A stretch of DNA of 64,000 bases from Aplectana chamaeleonis (Eukaryota > Nematoda > Chromadorea > Rhabditida > Cosmocercidae). The notes under the pieces are model-generated. The model ran no database searches and was not told the DNA's origin. It saw nothing but the letters and a program-made list of their open reading frames with translations. The position numbers and the translations under genes were made by a program. Within the stretch, counting starts at the first letter, position 1, and each line of letters begins with the position of its first letter. Below, one piece after another: positions 53,996 to 64,000 of this stretch. The DNA lies in contig JAPDOI010000173.1 in the NCBI GenBank assembly GCA_029168955.1, positions 709,501 through 773,500 of the forward strand. Reading direction: 5' to 3'.

Positions 53996-56900
53996 GTGGG
54001 AGAGTTTCTGAAATTGGAGTTCTAGAAAGCTTATATCCATAGTTGAACTTTTTCAATTCTCTCTTTTTTTATCATTTGTTTATTTGTTCTTCGAGAAGGG
54101 TAGGACAGAGGTGGTTGGGAACTGCTAAAGGGTAGATAAATGAGATAGAGTAGCGCCCAAAAGTTTTCGGACGCACGATTCTTGTAGTAACTGCTTCTAT
54201 ACGTACACATCTCGGCTTCCACTAGTCGAAACATGATCAAACTTCAATATTTTCTTCATTATTCAACCGAGTTACATGACAAACCCTATTTGACACAAAC
54301 TCGAAGTTGGATTCTGAATGTACAATTTTTTTTTAATATTTGAAACAACGATTTCGTGGTATCATGACAGTTTCAGCCTATTTCCACAAAACATGGTCAT
54401 AACAGTACCAGACTTTAAAAATCATTAATCCTCATATGTCCTTCAAAAAGCACTGTTTGCCGTTGCAGGATTACAAATGAGTTTCGTCATTTTTCGGACA
54501 TCAGTTGTCCAAGAAAATTCATAAACATAACTTCATCGACGAATCGGATAATCTGATCCACTTTCAGTTTCTGAAGGTTACCGCATGTTAGCGTGAACAA
54601 AATCGTACCAAAATCTTAACATTCGCGTTGAGGGAAACTTGAATTTGTTGCTTTTGAGAATTTTCCTCTATAAACTTCAATGGACCGTTTATCAGAAATC
54701 CACGTTTTCTTGGTGACTATTCCCGGTCAGCTGATGTCTTGAATGTAAAGCCTTGTTTTCACTGCATCGCTGCAGCTGTTTTCCGTCGCAGCAGTTGGGC
54801 ACCCGCCTCTGCAGCGATTTCGTTCATAATGCCTAGCCCTATGGATAGCTAAATAAAATCAATCAATCGGTGAAAAATAATGTCTAGTGTTCATTAATAA
54901 CATGTTCCGACTCAGTGACACTGATCTCGTCATTAGATTGGATCAGTGTTCACAAGACGAAACGTGTCATTCGCTGATGTTCTCTCCATCGCTGCCAAAT
55001 TGGCACCGATGGAGTGCTCACCGGCGACCACTAATAGTCGTCTCTGCAGCAGTGGCGCAGTGAAACATGGGACTTGGCTGCGGCGACGCAGCGATTGCAG
55101 ACGTCAGCCACGGAACAAGGGCTCTCTTCTCGCCGAGGGAGTTTTCTTGCTTTTTGCGTCTTTAATTCCACACGGGACCATTTCGCTTGCACTGAGTAGC
55201 GTGACGTGTCGAACTGCAAAAACGGGACAACTCTTTCCTTTGTGTGTTGAGAGCCCCTATCCCGTTAGCCACGAAGCACTCCTGAATTGTCAATGATGGA
55301 AAAGCAACAGTTGTTCTTCGCACCGCCGCAGCGACTATGTATGTAAGGACAGTAAAAACAAGGCTCAACTATTGATGTTTCAACTCCTTATTTCTGCATC
55401 ATGCGCAAATTTTGTCATTTCCCTCATGAATGGGTCGTCTCTCCGTTTGTACATAATACGTGTAGGAAATTTCGCACATTTGATACACTGAACGTCTGAA
55501 AGATGAGTCGCACAAATTTTTACGGAGGGTGCCTCCGCAGAGTTTGAATGCGATTGAAATAGAGCGATTTTTCTATGAAAACAATATAATTGTAGAACTG
55601 AAGAAAGAACAGCTTTGCGTCTATGGCACGGAGCGACACCTTAGCTGAGTTACAGCTTACTATTTTGTTAAAAAGGACGGGGCGTTATTGTTACTAGATT
55701 GTTGCAATGATTTGCCCAAAATCCAAAAGGATTGATCGCATGACCTTGTGACATTCAAAATGACAACTTTGTCGAAACGTTCACTAGTTAAATCTTCCAC
55801 CCTAGTAACATGTTAGGTGCAAAAAAGGGCTATGTAAAAAATACAGTAATCGGATTGAAAACAGTCCGTCCAAAATTTAGACTATGTACCACTGTTTTTG
55901 TGCGAAGGTTGAACTAACGTCCATTCTTTCGAACTTATCACGGTGAATTCAGGGACTTCTGTAATTATCATTATCTTCATAACTTCTAAGCCCTCTGCAG
56001 TGTTTTTTCAGCTATCTATCTACATGAAAGACAATGGTTGTCAGCAGTATTAGTTCCTACGGAGAGAGGTCTCCGGAGCATTGACAACTCGGCACGCGGG
56101 GTGTGCGAGTCAGTATGATGAGCGCAGAGGACGAAAAGAAAGGCGCTGCCAGCCGGCCCGGCACTCTCTCGGCCCGGCCAAAGTGCAAGCTGTCTATCTC
56201 TGCGTCTCCGCTATTTACAGCTATGGCTGTACAGTACAGGGATAAGTGCAAACCTAGTTTGAGGGGGGAGCACTCTTAATTCGACTGAAGAACGAAAGCT
56301 AGAGCTTTCAGGGATCAGAGCGTTTCCATGGAGTCTCCAGGAAAACACTGGCCGATAGCGATATCATATATCTGGTATTGAAAGAATTCCTCATTTCCAT
56401 GGATGAATAATCTTGGGTGTCCCCTCAACAAGGGTTGTAACAAGGAAGGGATCACTGAAGTAGTCGATATTTTTTTTTGATCGAATCGGCGAAAAACGTT
56501 CTAGGCTATACTTTCTTTAATGAGGTGGTACAGAGGAACTGGTCTACAAATAGGCTACTTACTGTTATAAAGTCAATCGATACAAATCGAAAAATCTTGG
56601 AGATTTCTGGTGGGTCCCCACGTATTTGCAAAAAAGTGAGCAATTCTATGAGAAAGTAGCTGTTTCAGGAAAAGGTGGTTTTGAGCAGACAGAAATGTTC
56701 AAACAAAAAAGGAGCAACAATAAATAAAACGGAATGAGCGAGTTTTCAAGAAATTAACAAAATTTCTTGAGAACCAATTCACTTGGCAAAAACTCTCAAC
56801 TCCCAATAGAAAACCGTTGCTCTATTTCGCAAGGAAGAGCTTCATGCCTCTCGATAAAAGACTCACTTGTTTGGAAAGGTTCAGTTCATGTGATAGCAAT

Positions 56901-57447
56901 TGCAGTTCCTTCTGTACTTTCACCAGTTCACTTTTCTGATCAGCGAAAGGAAACCGTTTATGTGGGTCAGACTTTATGTCTTCTTTTCGACAATAGGTAT
57001 AAAATATTTACACCGGTACTAGAATAACCGGAGCAAGCTCCTTTCCAGAACCAAGAAGCTACCCTCTGAAGAATAGCACGAGTTGATTTCTTGAATTCAA
57101 AATTTCAGCTACAGGACTCGGTTCTCAAAAAGCATTGTTAATTTTTTGTAGACTCGCCCACTCTACTTTCCTATTGATTCTTTTTGTAGGAAAGTTTCTG
57201 TCAGCATCAAGCCACTTTTGCTTGAAAGTACTAACGGAGAGAAATTCACCCTCGCATGTTGCTTCAACACATTGACCGCATTTTAAATGTTTTGAAGCAT
57301 TCACAACATTGTGTCAAATATCAAACGCGTTTAGCTCTCTCCTGAATCCAAATTTTGAAAGGTCTAGTACATACAACACACATATACATACATGATTCAG
57401 TGTTGTTAACGAGTCATCGCCTTTTGAACATCGATTTCTGATTTTAG
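53996..57447. other. Intron, nothing certain recognised
   Basis: A 3.45-kb intron of mostly unique AT-rich sequence. Open frames at 54946-55296 and 55162-55368 lie on opposite strands over a CTGCAGC-rich patch and have no recognisable motif. No bounded repeat was identified, which makes this the least transposon-laden long intron of the window. Confidence 0.45.
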
Positions 57448-57669
57448 CCACCACTTGGACGTTCGTCACCGATTGAGAGTTACATCACGAATCCAGATCC
57501 AAACACTCGAGAGGAGAGGACAGTCGATTATAAGGTCAAATATCATCGGGATATTGAAGAACAGGAACGGCGGATTCGTGATCAGCAAGAAAGACGGAGG
57601 AAAGAGGAAGAAGAACGAAGACGAAGAGATGAAGAAGCTCGTCGCGCATGGGAGCTTCGAGAACTGGAG
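57448..57669 (+). CDS. Exon D3 of the large coiled-coil gene (start of the Glu/Arg helix)
   Basis: Seventy-four codons, phase 0 at both ends, between GATTTTAG and GAG/GTGAGA. It opens [20 protein letters not shown], passes [20 protein letters not shown], and from there is an almost uninterrupted run of Glu, Arg, Gln and Lys ending AWELRELE. The switch from a Pro/Ser linker to a charged helix marks the N-terminal boundary of the coiled coil that continues in the exon at 61017. This composition recalls trichohyalin or meiosis-specific/cytoskeletal coiled coils, but low complexity makes any such name unsafe. Confidence 0.85.
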
Positions 57670-58049
57670 GTGAGAAGACTTGTGCAAAATGCTAAACGCT
57701 CATCTTCCAACGAGATTGAAACCCTATTTGAAGAAAAAACAATCCGAGATTGGTGAAAATTTAAATATGTGATGCCATTTTGATATGTGGTTGATTAGGT
57801 AGCGTAAAAAGGAACAGAGAAGAAAGACTCTCAATGTTGACTAGACTATTGAAAACCTAGCCTGGATTTCACTACATAAAAGATCATGGTTCTGCTCTTC
57901 AACGTAATCCTATGGGATTTTGAAGTTTGGAAAGATCTTATATCAAAATTATACGTTGCAATTGTTGTAATTGTTCATTACCCGAGCCAACATGTTCCGT
58001 GTGATAAAAACGATACACCAACAGAAAACATAGGAAAGGCAAAATTTCG

Positions 58050-58670
58050 ACTAACAATATGTGTGGAGGTTAGAGGCATCGTTCGCGCTGGAAACCAATT
58101 TCCATTTTACATGCTCACTGTCATGAATGAGCCCGGTAGACCACACAGGCGAGCTTCGGAGCGTCAAAAACGTAGGGTTTTGAAGAAACAAAAGAAGGGA
58201 AAGAACTCCCCCTTGAGGGTCTCTGCTGAGAACAGGCCTTGGTTTCGAAAAGCCATTGCTTACACGTACAAGACATGACCTACATAGCCGAGAGGAGCTC
58301 CCTAATCCGCGACACGTTTCGTGGATGGAAGCCAACTGTAATAGGTTTCGAAATGACTTTTTTGTAGAATGCTCTATCGAAGGCTTCTGATAAATCGACG
58401 TAGATGATATCTGCATCGCGACCGTCATCAAGACACGAGGGCCAATAATTCAGACACTGAAGCATCGCTGTCACGGTAGATTTTTTTTGCGGACAAAACC
58501 GTGCTAATGCTCCAAGATAACAGAGTGGTCTATGAGATGTGTAGTTAGCTTTTTTTAAAAACCCTAGAGAGCAGCGAAGTAAGGCCACTAGGCCGGTAAT
58601 TTAGCGGTTCGGGGAAAGATTGTTTTTTAGGTAATGGAGCTACAAAAGATGAGCGCAATCATGGTATTTG
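58050..58670 (-). pseudogene. Fragment of a CR1/Jockey-type reverse transcriptase
   Basis: Minus-strand pieces carry RT motifs related to those at 22294-23048: KKSTVTAMLQCLNYW and DADIIYVDLSEAFDRA at 58280-58500, and DPQGGVLSLLLF (for GVPQGGVLSP) at about 58195-58235 in another frame. The catalytic (Y/F)ADD box is lost or altered (SANDAS). A heavily decayed internal fragment without ends. The plus-strand open frame at 57886-58278 is its shadow. Confidence 0.75.
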
Positions 58671-58969
58671 CGCTCTCATAAAACTTGAGTTGAAAATTTA
58701 AGCCAGCCGCCCACTATAATACATGTGTGCAACGTGCCTAATGTAAAGAAGGAGACTGTGATCCGGCGTATTAGAGAAGAAATTCGGCCTTTTTTAAATA
58801 AAAATGAAAAAGTTAACTCCTGCTCAGAAAAATGAAAACAAGTTACCTGTATTATAAATGTTACTTACTTACTTGTCTCAACTAACTTACATTTATATTA
58901 CATGTAACGTGAATTGTACATGTAAGTTAAACTTGTGTTAGATGTAACTCACACTTATTCCTTTTATGC

Positions 58970-60446
58970 AGCTCGTCCTGTAATCCCGATAACTATCGTC
59001 CTGTGAGTATAACTTCTCTCTTGTGTAGACTTTTTGAGAAAGTTTTGGAAACATCACATAATGGAATATCTATTAGATCGGAAGATCATAACAGAGCATC
59101 AGCATGGGTTCATTAGTGGCAGATCAGTAGAAACAAACCTGCTAGAGTGTTTGGACGATTGGACAGTTGCACTCGACAACAAACTTGGCTGTGATGTAGT
59201 TTTCTTCGATTTTGCAAAAGCCTTTGATCGTGTATCACACAAAAAGTTGTTATTCAAATTAGAGAAATTGCAGTTCCACCCTGTTGTCATCAAATGGATA
59301 GCTGAGTATCTCAGCGACAGAACTTTCCAAGTAAGGCTAGGGAGATCTATTCTGATACCAAGGCCATTGCAAGTGGAGTACCTCAGGGAGGTGTCTTGTC
59401 ACCAATTCTTTTCATCATTTTTACGGCTGACTTACCCGAATCCGTTCAAGGTCTAGGGGTCAAAGTCAAAATGTACGCAGATGATGTCAAAATGTATAAG
59501 GTGATATCTGATCCAGAGGTTTCCGTCAACCTTCAAAACTCCATAGATTCGCTTGTGAAATGGACTGAAAAATGGCAGTTGCCTTTGTCTCCACAAAAGA
59601 CTACTTTTATGCAGCTAAAATCTCACCCACGCTCAAGTGTTACTTCGTACTCAGTGGATGGCGTAACCATTTCTGCTGTTGATTCCGTGAAAGATCTTGG
59701 TTTTCATTATAATGACAAGCTTGATTTCACTGCGCATATCAAAGTTCGGTGTAATCAAGCTAAACTGAGAACGTTTCACATTTTTAAAGGTCTTTGCAGC
59801 AGAAATAAGTCTGTTTTACTTCGGGCATACAAAACGTATGTTCGCCCACTCGTAAGCCAGTGTTACTGTATTCAATCCTCCATTGAAGAGAGACATTCAT
59901 GCTATTGAAAAAGTACAAAACAATTTTACACGTAAACTTCTCACACGAGTAGGTGGATTTTTGTACGAAAGAATCCCAAGCGCCTCTATAAGGAATAGAT
60001 ACTTGAATCTGCCTTCGCTCAGGTCCCGGCGTAGAGTATTTGACGTATGCAAGGTTCATAACTGGATTTACAACCATAAAATGCTAAACATGAAGCGTCT
60101 GTTCAATTTAAGTTACTCTCGGACGAGAGGAAACTTGTTCAAAATTGTTTTACGCGGACCAAGTACCAGTTTGTATGCCAACTCCTTCAAATACAGAGCT
60201 GGCAGGTCATACTCCGACATCACAAAAAATATGCCTCCAGGGCTGACATTGAGTCAATTTAAAGCACGTGCTAAAAAGATCCTGTTGGATTTTGAATCCT
60301 AGTTTTTCGAGATGAGCCGCTGCTTCTGCTTTCATGGTTATGAGCATATGTTGGAGCATTTCTGTTACAGTTTATCCTCGTTATAATTTTTTTCTCACAT
60401 TTGCCTTTAGCGGATGTAATAAACTTATAAACTTATAAACTTATAT
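58970..60446 (+). mobile_element. 5'-truncated CR1-like LINE with AAACTTAT tail
   Basis: It starts abruptly within the RT at about 58970 and ends in a tandem ATAAACTTATAAACTTATA tail (60418-60446). CR1-like elements typically end in short tandem repeats rather than poly(A). Inserted in the element at 58823-60815. Confidence 0.78.
58973..60302 (+). pseudogene. CR1-like reverse transcriptase relic
   Basis: The coding relic begins at NYRPVSITSLLCRLFEK (about 58985) and continues at 59034-59456 with EHQHGFISGRSVETNLLE and DVVFFDFAKAFDRVSHKKL. After a frame change near 59380 it holds GGVLSPILF and the KMYADDVKM catalytic box at about 59470-59495. The thumb region (NLQNSIDSLVKWTEKWQL, then LGFHYNDKLDFTAH) follows. 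Another frame change near 59880 leads to the C-terminal part at 59883-60302 (KVQNNFTRKLLTRV) with a normal-looking end. The active-site YADD is intact, but two frame changes and the missing endonuclease domain make the copy inactive. It differs from the minus-strand LINE at 21586-23509. Confidence 0.88.
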
Positions 60447-60815
60447 TTTAACCGTGGCCTTTCGCAACGCATACGATACGCGACGCAGACAACGCGTTCG
60501 CAAACGGTCACTCATAGCGGTAAACGTTCTGCGCGGCATTCTCCGCAGTTGCGGGCTTCAGCACTTCAAACTTGGGTAATTGAACCAACAACAATGCCTG
60601 TGTTAAGGCTCACTCCGGAGGTGTGTCGTGCACTCTCTGGGGAATGTCTTCTTGGCCGATTTAAGTTTTTTGCTAATTATGTTGGCCATGTAAGTTACAC
60701 GCAACAAATCGGAAACGCCCTGAAGTGGTATCCCGTCGATATGTCATATGTAACTTAAATGGCCTGAGATAAGTTTGCCGTTATGTCAAAGGTAACTCGT
60801 TTTCTTTTTTCTGAG

Positions 60816-61016
60816 TGGTAGGTTTAAACTGATTCTGTTATGATGGGGAAATTTGGGCTAAAAGTTTCCTCGCTTAGGCTGTCGCTATTGCTTAGCCAAC
60901 GAATCAGATAAAAGCAGCAAAAATATCCTGTGGCGATGAGGAAACATCCACTCGCAGTATATTTTTACGTTTACAGAAATTCGTAGCAATGTCATGTACC
61001 TGCGTTTGATTTTCAG
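60816..61016. other. End of the intron before the main coiled-coil exon
   Basis: No feature other than the acceptor TTGATTTTCAG at 61006-61016. Confidence 0.6.
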
Positions 61017-62173
61017 ATCCTCGAACGCCTCCGGATTGATCGGGAACGGAAGCAGAAAGTTATGGAAGACTCTATTGTGGAAAGGGAGAGACTAGAGAAG
61101 GAGAGAATCGAAAGAGATCGTTTGGAGCGGGAAAGAGCAGAGATGCAGAGACGAGCCGAGTGGGAAAGAATGGAAAACGAACGCCGAGGTTTGGAAGAGG
61201 ATGAGCTTGCTAGACGAAGACAACTCGAGAATGAACGTCTTCTACGAGAAAAGGCTGAGGCCGAAAGGTTGGAGCGGCTGCGCCTCGAAAGAGAAAGAGA
61301 ACAGCTAGAACGAGAACGACTGGAGCAAGAGAGGCGTGAGCAAGAACGTCTTGAAAGGGAGAGGATTGAGCGTGAGCGCATTGAAAGAGAACGGATCGAA
61401 ATTGAAAGAATAGAACGCATAAAAAAGGAGCGAATAGAACGGGAACAGAAGGAACGGGAAAAGGAACGTGAAGAGCAGGAGCGGCTACGTCTAGAACGAG
61501 AGGAGCTGGAACGTCTGGAAAGAGAGCGAAGGGAGCTTGAGATCCGGGAACGAGAAATAGCTGAATTGGCAAGAAAAGAAGCCATTGAACGTGAAAGACA
61601 AAGACTTGCCGATGAAGCACTAGAAGCACGAAGACGAGAAGAGGAACGTCGAGAGGCTGAACTATTGGCGGACATTCAGAAACAGGCAGAAGAACGCGAG
61701 CGATTACGCAGAATGCAAGAAAGAGAAGAGAAAGAACGATTGGAGCGTATTCGAAGGGAACAACAGCGAATAGAGATGGAACGAGCAGATGCAGAACGAA
61801 GGGAGAAAGCACGTCTCGAGGATGAGCGAAGGGAAAAAGAACTGTTGGAAGCCCAATTAAGGTTGAAAGAGCAGCGGGAACGGGAACGACAGGAAGATAT
61901 TGATAGGGAAACGAAACTGCAAGAGGAGGAAAAGAGGGAGAGAGCACGACGAGATGCCGAGAGACGAGCAGCGGCAGAGAGGGAGAGGAAACGAAGAGAA
62001 GAGGAGGAACGCGAACGGCTTTCCCTGTACGAATTAGAGAGAGCTGCTGCAAATCGCCAGCGGCAACGACATATGGATATTGAAAGAGAACGCGAGAGAG
62101 GCGAGTTGGATAGAAAAGCATATGAAGTTGCTGAAATGGAGAGGAAGGCTAATGAGCGACGAGAGCTTGAAAG
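61017..62173 (+). CDS. Exon D4 of the large gene: about 385-residue Glu/Arg coiled coil
   Basis: The largest exon, 1157 bp, phase 0 at the start after TTTTCAG and phase 2 at the end before GTACTT. It continues the helix of exon D3 with [20 protein letters not shown] and is almost wholly Glu, Arg, Leu, Gln and Lys, with recurrent ERxRLExER and ERIERERIE units and no proline, as expected of a long single helix or dimeric coiled coil. A probable structural rod (inference). The frame remains open 19 bp past the donor and would then stop, but the last two bases (AG) plus the G of the next exon restore Arg. Because the repeats are so regular, the opposite strand is also open for long stretches (61013-61675, 61210-62121). 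Those Ser/Arg- and Val/Leu-rich frames are artefacts. Codon repeats (GAACG, AGAGA) make this exon prone to misassembly. Confidence 0.9.
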
Positions 62174-62229
62174 GTACTTTGGTGGTGCCTAACAATGTGT
62201 CAATGAAATACTGCTACAGTAATTTTCAG

Positions 62230-62341
62230 GCTGGAAGAAGAACGAAGCTTAGCCGAACTCCGCGAGAAGGAAAGAAGGAATCAGGAGATCAGAGATCGGG
62301 AAAGAAGAGATGCTGAAGAACGCGCAGCTGTTCGTGAACGG
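62230..62341 (+). CDS. Exon D5 of the large coiled-coil gene
   Basis: After a 56-bp intron and TAATTTTCAG, one base completes Arg and the frame reads LEEERSLAELREKERRNQEI and on to AEERAAVRER before GTATGT. 112 bp, ending in phase 0. A direct continuation of the charged coiled coil of exon D4. Confidence 0.88.
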
Positions 62342-62561
62342 GTATGTGCTCTAATTTGCTTCAGTAGCTAGTCTTGGACTTCTTCTTGTCTGGAATTTTT
62401 TAGCAATTTCAAAGGCAGAATCCAATTTTTGTATGTTTACAAGAGGATCAGCAGTCGAAAGATAAGCTTGGTCTTCTTTCTGATTTTTTCATTATAGACA
62501 TACATATGAAATTGTGAGGAACATGCATATCCATATTTGCTTATATTTCTGGATTTCACAG

Positions 62562-62623
62562 GAGGATCGACGATCGCGGGACAAGCTCGACTACATTGTT
62601 CGGGAAAGAACTGAGAAGGAACG
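62562..62623 (+). CDS. Exon D6 of the large coiled-coil gene, last one visible
   Basis: From GGATTTCACAG to AACG/GTGCGT, 62 bp reading EDRRSRDKLDYIVRERTEKE and ending in phase 2. The coiled-coil composition continues but with fewer Glu/Arg doublets. No terminator codon or poly(A) signal was found downstream within the window, so the gene should continue beyond position 64000. Confidence 0.82.
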
Positions 62624-63078
62624 GTGCGTTGCGGTTCTTCTTCTCATTCTTCTCACCTTCATTTGGAGCTGAACTAAAACGCTCATGCGAGTATGTCTGC
62701 CTTGTCTTCCCCTCCCCCACTCCTATTTCATAGGTTTGAGTTCTTTGTGGTGGCAACATATCTTTGAAAATTGCCTCCCCTCAGAAATCGGTGGTGCTGC
62801 TGCGGCCTTCACTAGAAAATACATACCTGGTCCATACCCAACACAAACTTGATACCCTAAAGCTTTGATGTTCTGAATTTGCCAACACCTACCTGTTCGG
62901 GTGCGTTACGTTCTTTCTGTCTTTCTTTTTTTCGGTCGACTCATCGTCTTTTCAAAACATGATTGAACATGTGACCTGTCCAACACGCTCGATACAAATC
63001 CGAAGCGGCGCTGCTCCTGTAGTATCCCGATGCTTTTAGAGCTAATGTTTTTTCTGTCCAGCTTTTGTGGGTCCCCAT
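62624..63078. other. Intron DNA, nothing recognised
   Basis: Pyrimidine-rich sequence after the last visible exon, with no further exon-like stretch. Confidence 0.45.
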
Positions 63079-63883
63079 CAGGGGTTTGCATTAATGAAAA
63101 TTTTTTTTTTCGTTGAGATTTAATCGTTAATTTTCGAGAAAAAAAACGGGTCAACCCGTTAATGCGTTAACACGTTAATTTGGCACTCCGCTAAAAATTC
63201 CAAAGCCTTACCTGGCCACAACGAAAATCAATTACAAGACGTCCCAGAAAAATAACATACACCTTCTAATGACGTCAGCAGAACGTCGCGGAAAGCCGTA
63301 GGGGTCCAGAAGCCGTATGCACGGCCTCGTGGGAGTTAGCTAGGGCACCAGATGACGCCGTCAGACGTCGTGAAATGTGGGTGGGGTTCAATATGACGTC
63401 ATAATGACGTCGTAGAAAATGGGTGAGACTTCAGATGACGCGGTCAGAACTTTGTGGAAAAAGCGTAGGCCTTCAGATGATGTCATGGAAAGTAGGTATG
63501 GCTTCAGATGACATCAGCAGCACGTCATGGAAAGGAATCAGGTGCTTCAGATGACGACGTTGGGACGTCGTGGAAAGTGATTGAGCACTCAGATGGCGTC
63601 AGCAGAACTTTGTGAGAAATAGGCGTGCGTCGCGTTCTAGAAAGGGCAGCGATATATTTCACAGCAACTGGAAATTGACCGCGCCGCAAGCCGACGCGAC
63701 GTGCATGGCCCCAATTTTTTAAATCTGCCATTGAAGCAGATCAGTCAGTGCCATAATTCCACTGCAATTAACGAACTCAAATTAACGTGATTTTAGGACT
63801 TTTTCCTTAAGCGTTAATCGCTAATTTTCCAAAATAAAACGCGTTAACCCGTTAATGCGTTAACACGTTAACGCACAGCCCTG
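63079..63883. mobile_element. hAT-like element 5 with TTAACG termini and a CRE-like array
   Basis: The left end CAGGGGTTTGCATTAA and reversed right end CAGGGCTGTGCGTTAACG are flanked by a perfect 8-bp duplication, GTCCCCAT at 63071-63078 and 63884-63891. Subterminal TTAACGCGTTAA-type motifs lie at 63115-63180 and 63800-63875. The centre is a tandem array. No transposase. Confidence 0.85.
63240..63620. repeat. Tandem array of about 50-bp units with TGACGTCA cores
   Basis: Roughly seven degenerate units of the form CTTCAGATGACGTC...GTCGTGGAAA fill the centre of hAT-like element 5. Several contain TGACGTCA or one-mismatch versions. Unit length varies between about 40 and 65 bp, so the array is old or evolving. 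Confidence 0.78.
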
Positions 63884-63983
63884 GTCCCCATGCTTTTGCT
63901 CGAGGCTCATTGCATTTTTACCGAAATTCGATCTGGACACCTTAATTCCGGATCGCCTTTCATGATACAACGCAAGGGTTCTA

Positions 63984-64000
63984 AAGGCACAGTCCAAACT
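63984..64000. mobile_element. Left terminus of a P2-family MITE, cut by the window edge
   Basis: AAGGCACAGTCCAAACT follows TA at 63982-63983 and matches the P2 left end exactly for 14 bases. The remainder lies outside the window. Confidence 0.7.

Larger units (their letters stand above)
58823..60815. mobile_element. Terminal-inverted-repeat element hosting a LINE
   Basis: The left end CTCAGAAAAATGAAAAC and reversed right end CTCAGAAAAAAGAAAACG agree for about 25 bp. Just inside are short palindromic ACATGTAAGTTA-type motifs (58860-58950 and 60685-60765). A LINE at about 58970-60446 fills most of it. I could not identify a target duplication, so superfamily is unassigned, although the layout resembles the hAT-like elements here. 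Confidence 0.58.

Noticed and set aside
61013..62121. Long minus-strand open frames (Ser/Arg-rich and Val/Leu-rich) opposite the main coiled-coil exon
   Set aside because: They are the mirror of regular GAA/GAG/CGA codons in the true exon, lack their own splice or start context and have extreme low complexity.
1..64000. CRISPR arrays, bacterial operons, riboswitches, phage or virus genes
   Set aside because: The sequence is eukaryotic. Repeats are transposon termini or satellites without spacer structure, and no prokaryotic gene or viral structural gene was seen.

Overview
This is eukaryotic genomic DNA, most likely from a clade V (strongylid-like) nematode. No bacterial operons, ribosome binding sites or rRNA are present. 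The organism is inferred from AT-rich introns with nematode-style TTTCAG/TTTTAG acceptors, mariner/Tc1/Tc3-like relics, RTE and CR1/Jockey-type LINE relics, foldback elements and abundant TA-flanked MITEs. The species cannot be fixed without a search.

The host content I can support is one large plus-strand gene that spans nearly the whole window and continues beyond the right edge. Three upstream exons (3617-3755, 9839-10019, 31455 onward) encode a Pro/Ser/Thr-rich, probably disordered region. Six downstream exons (53694-53852, 53924-53995, 57448-57669, 61017-62173, 62230-62341, 62562-62623) lead into a very long Glu/Arg-rich coiled coil. Splice phases agree at every junction within each block. 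About 2.3 kb of coding sequence is spread over 59 kb. Two weak candidate exons (42657-42814, 48272-48359) and a possible internal first exon (34515-34628) lie in the 22-kb intron between the blocks. I do not recognise the protein.

The introns are a graveyard of nested transposons. Left to right: a hAT-like element holding a second one (45-2914); a MITE split by a Tc4/Tc5-like element that itself holds another MITE and a tRNA-like sequence (5846-8564); a 4.7-kb hAT-like element carrying a decayed RTE LINE (12172-16917); a mariner split by a MITE split by a hAT element that holds a LINE, a foldback and a further MITE (19293-25599); two more mariners (26138-27823, 28406-29689); several foldbacks (30417-31070, 33862-34141, 40123-40633, 44166-47019); a Tc1/Tc3-like element (40795-42359); an LTR-type relic (about 50946-52910); a terminal-repeat element holding a CR1-like LINE (58823-60815); and a hAT-like element with a CRE-like tandem array (63079-63883).

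The most interesting pattern is that the hAT-like elements (8-bp target duplications, mostly CAGGG termini) each carry a different palindromic short-motif array just inside their ends. Two MITE families also share an internal core but have different termini. Removing nested insertions in silico repeatedly restores the expected parental length or junction, so the order of insertion can be read directly.
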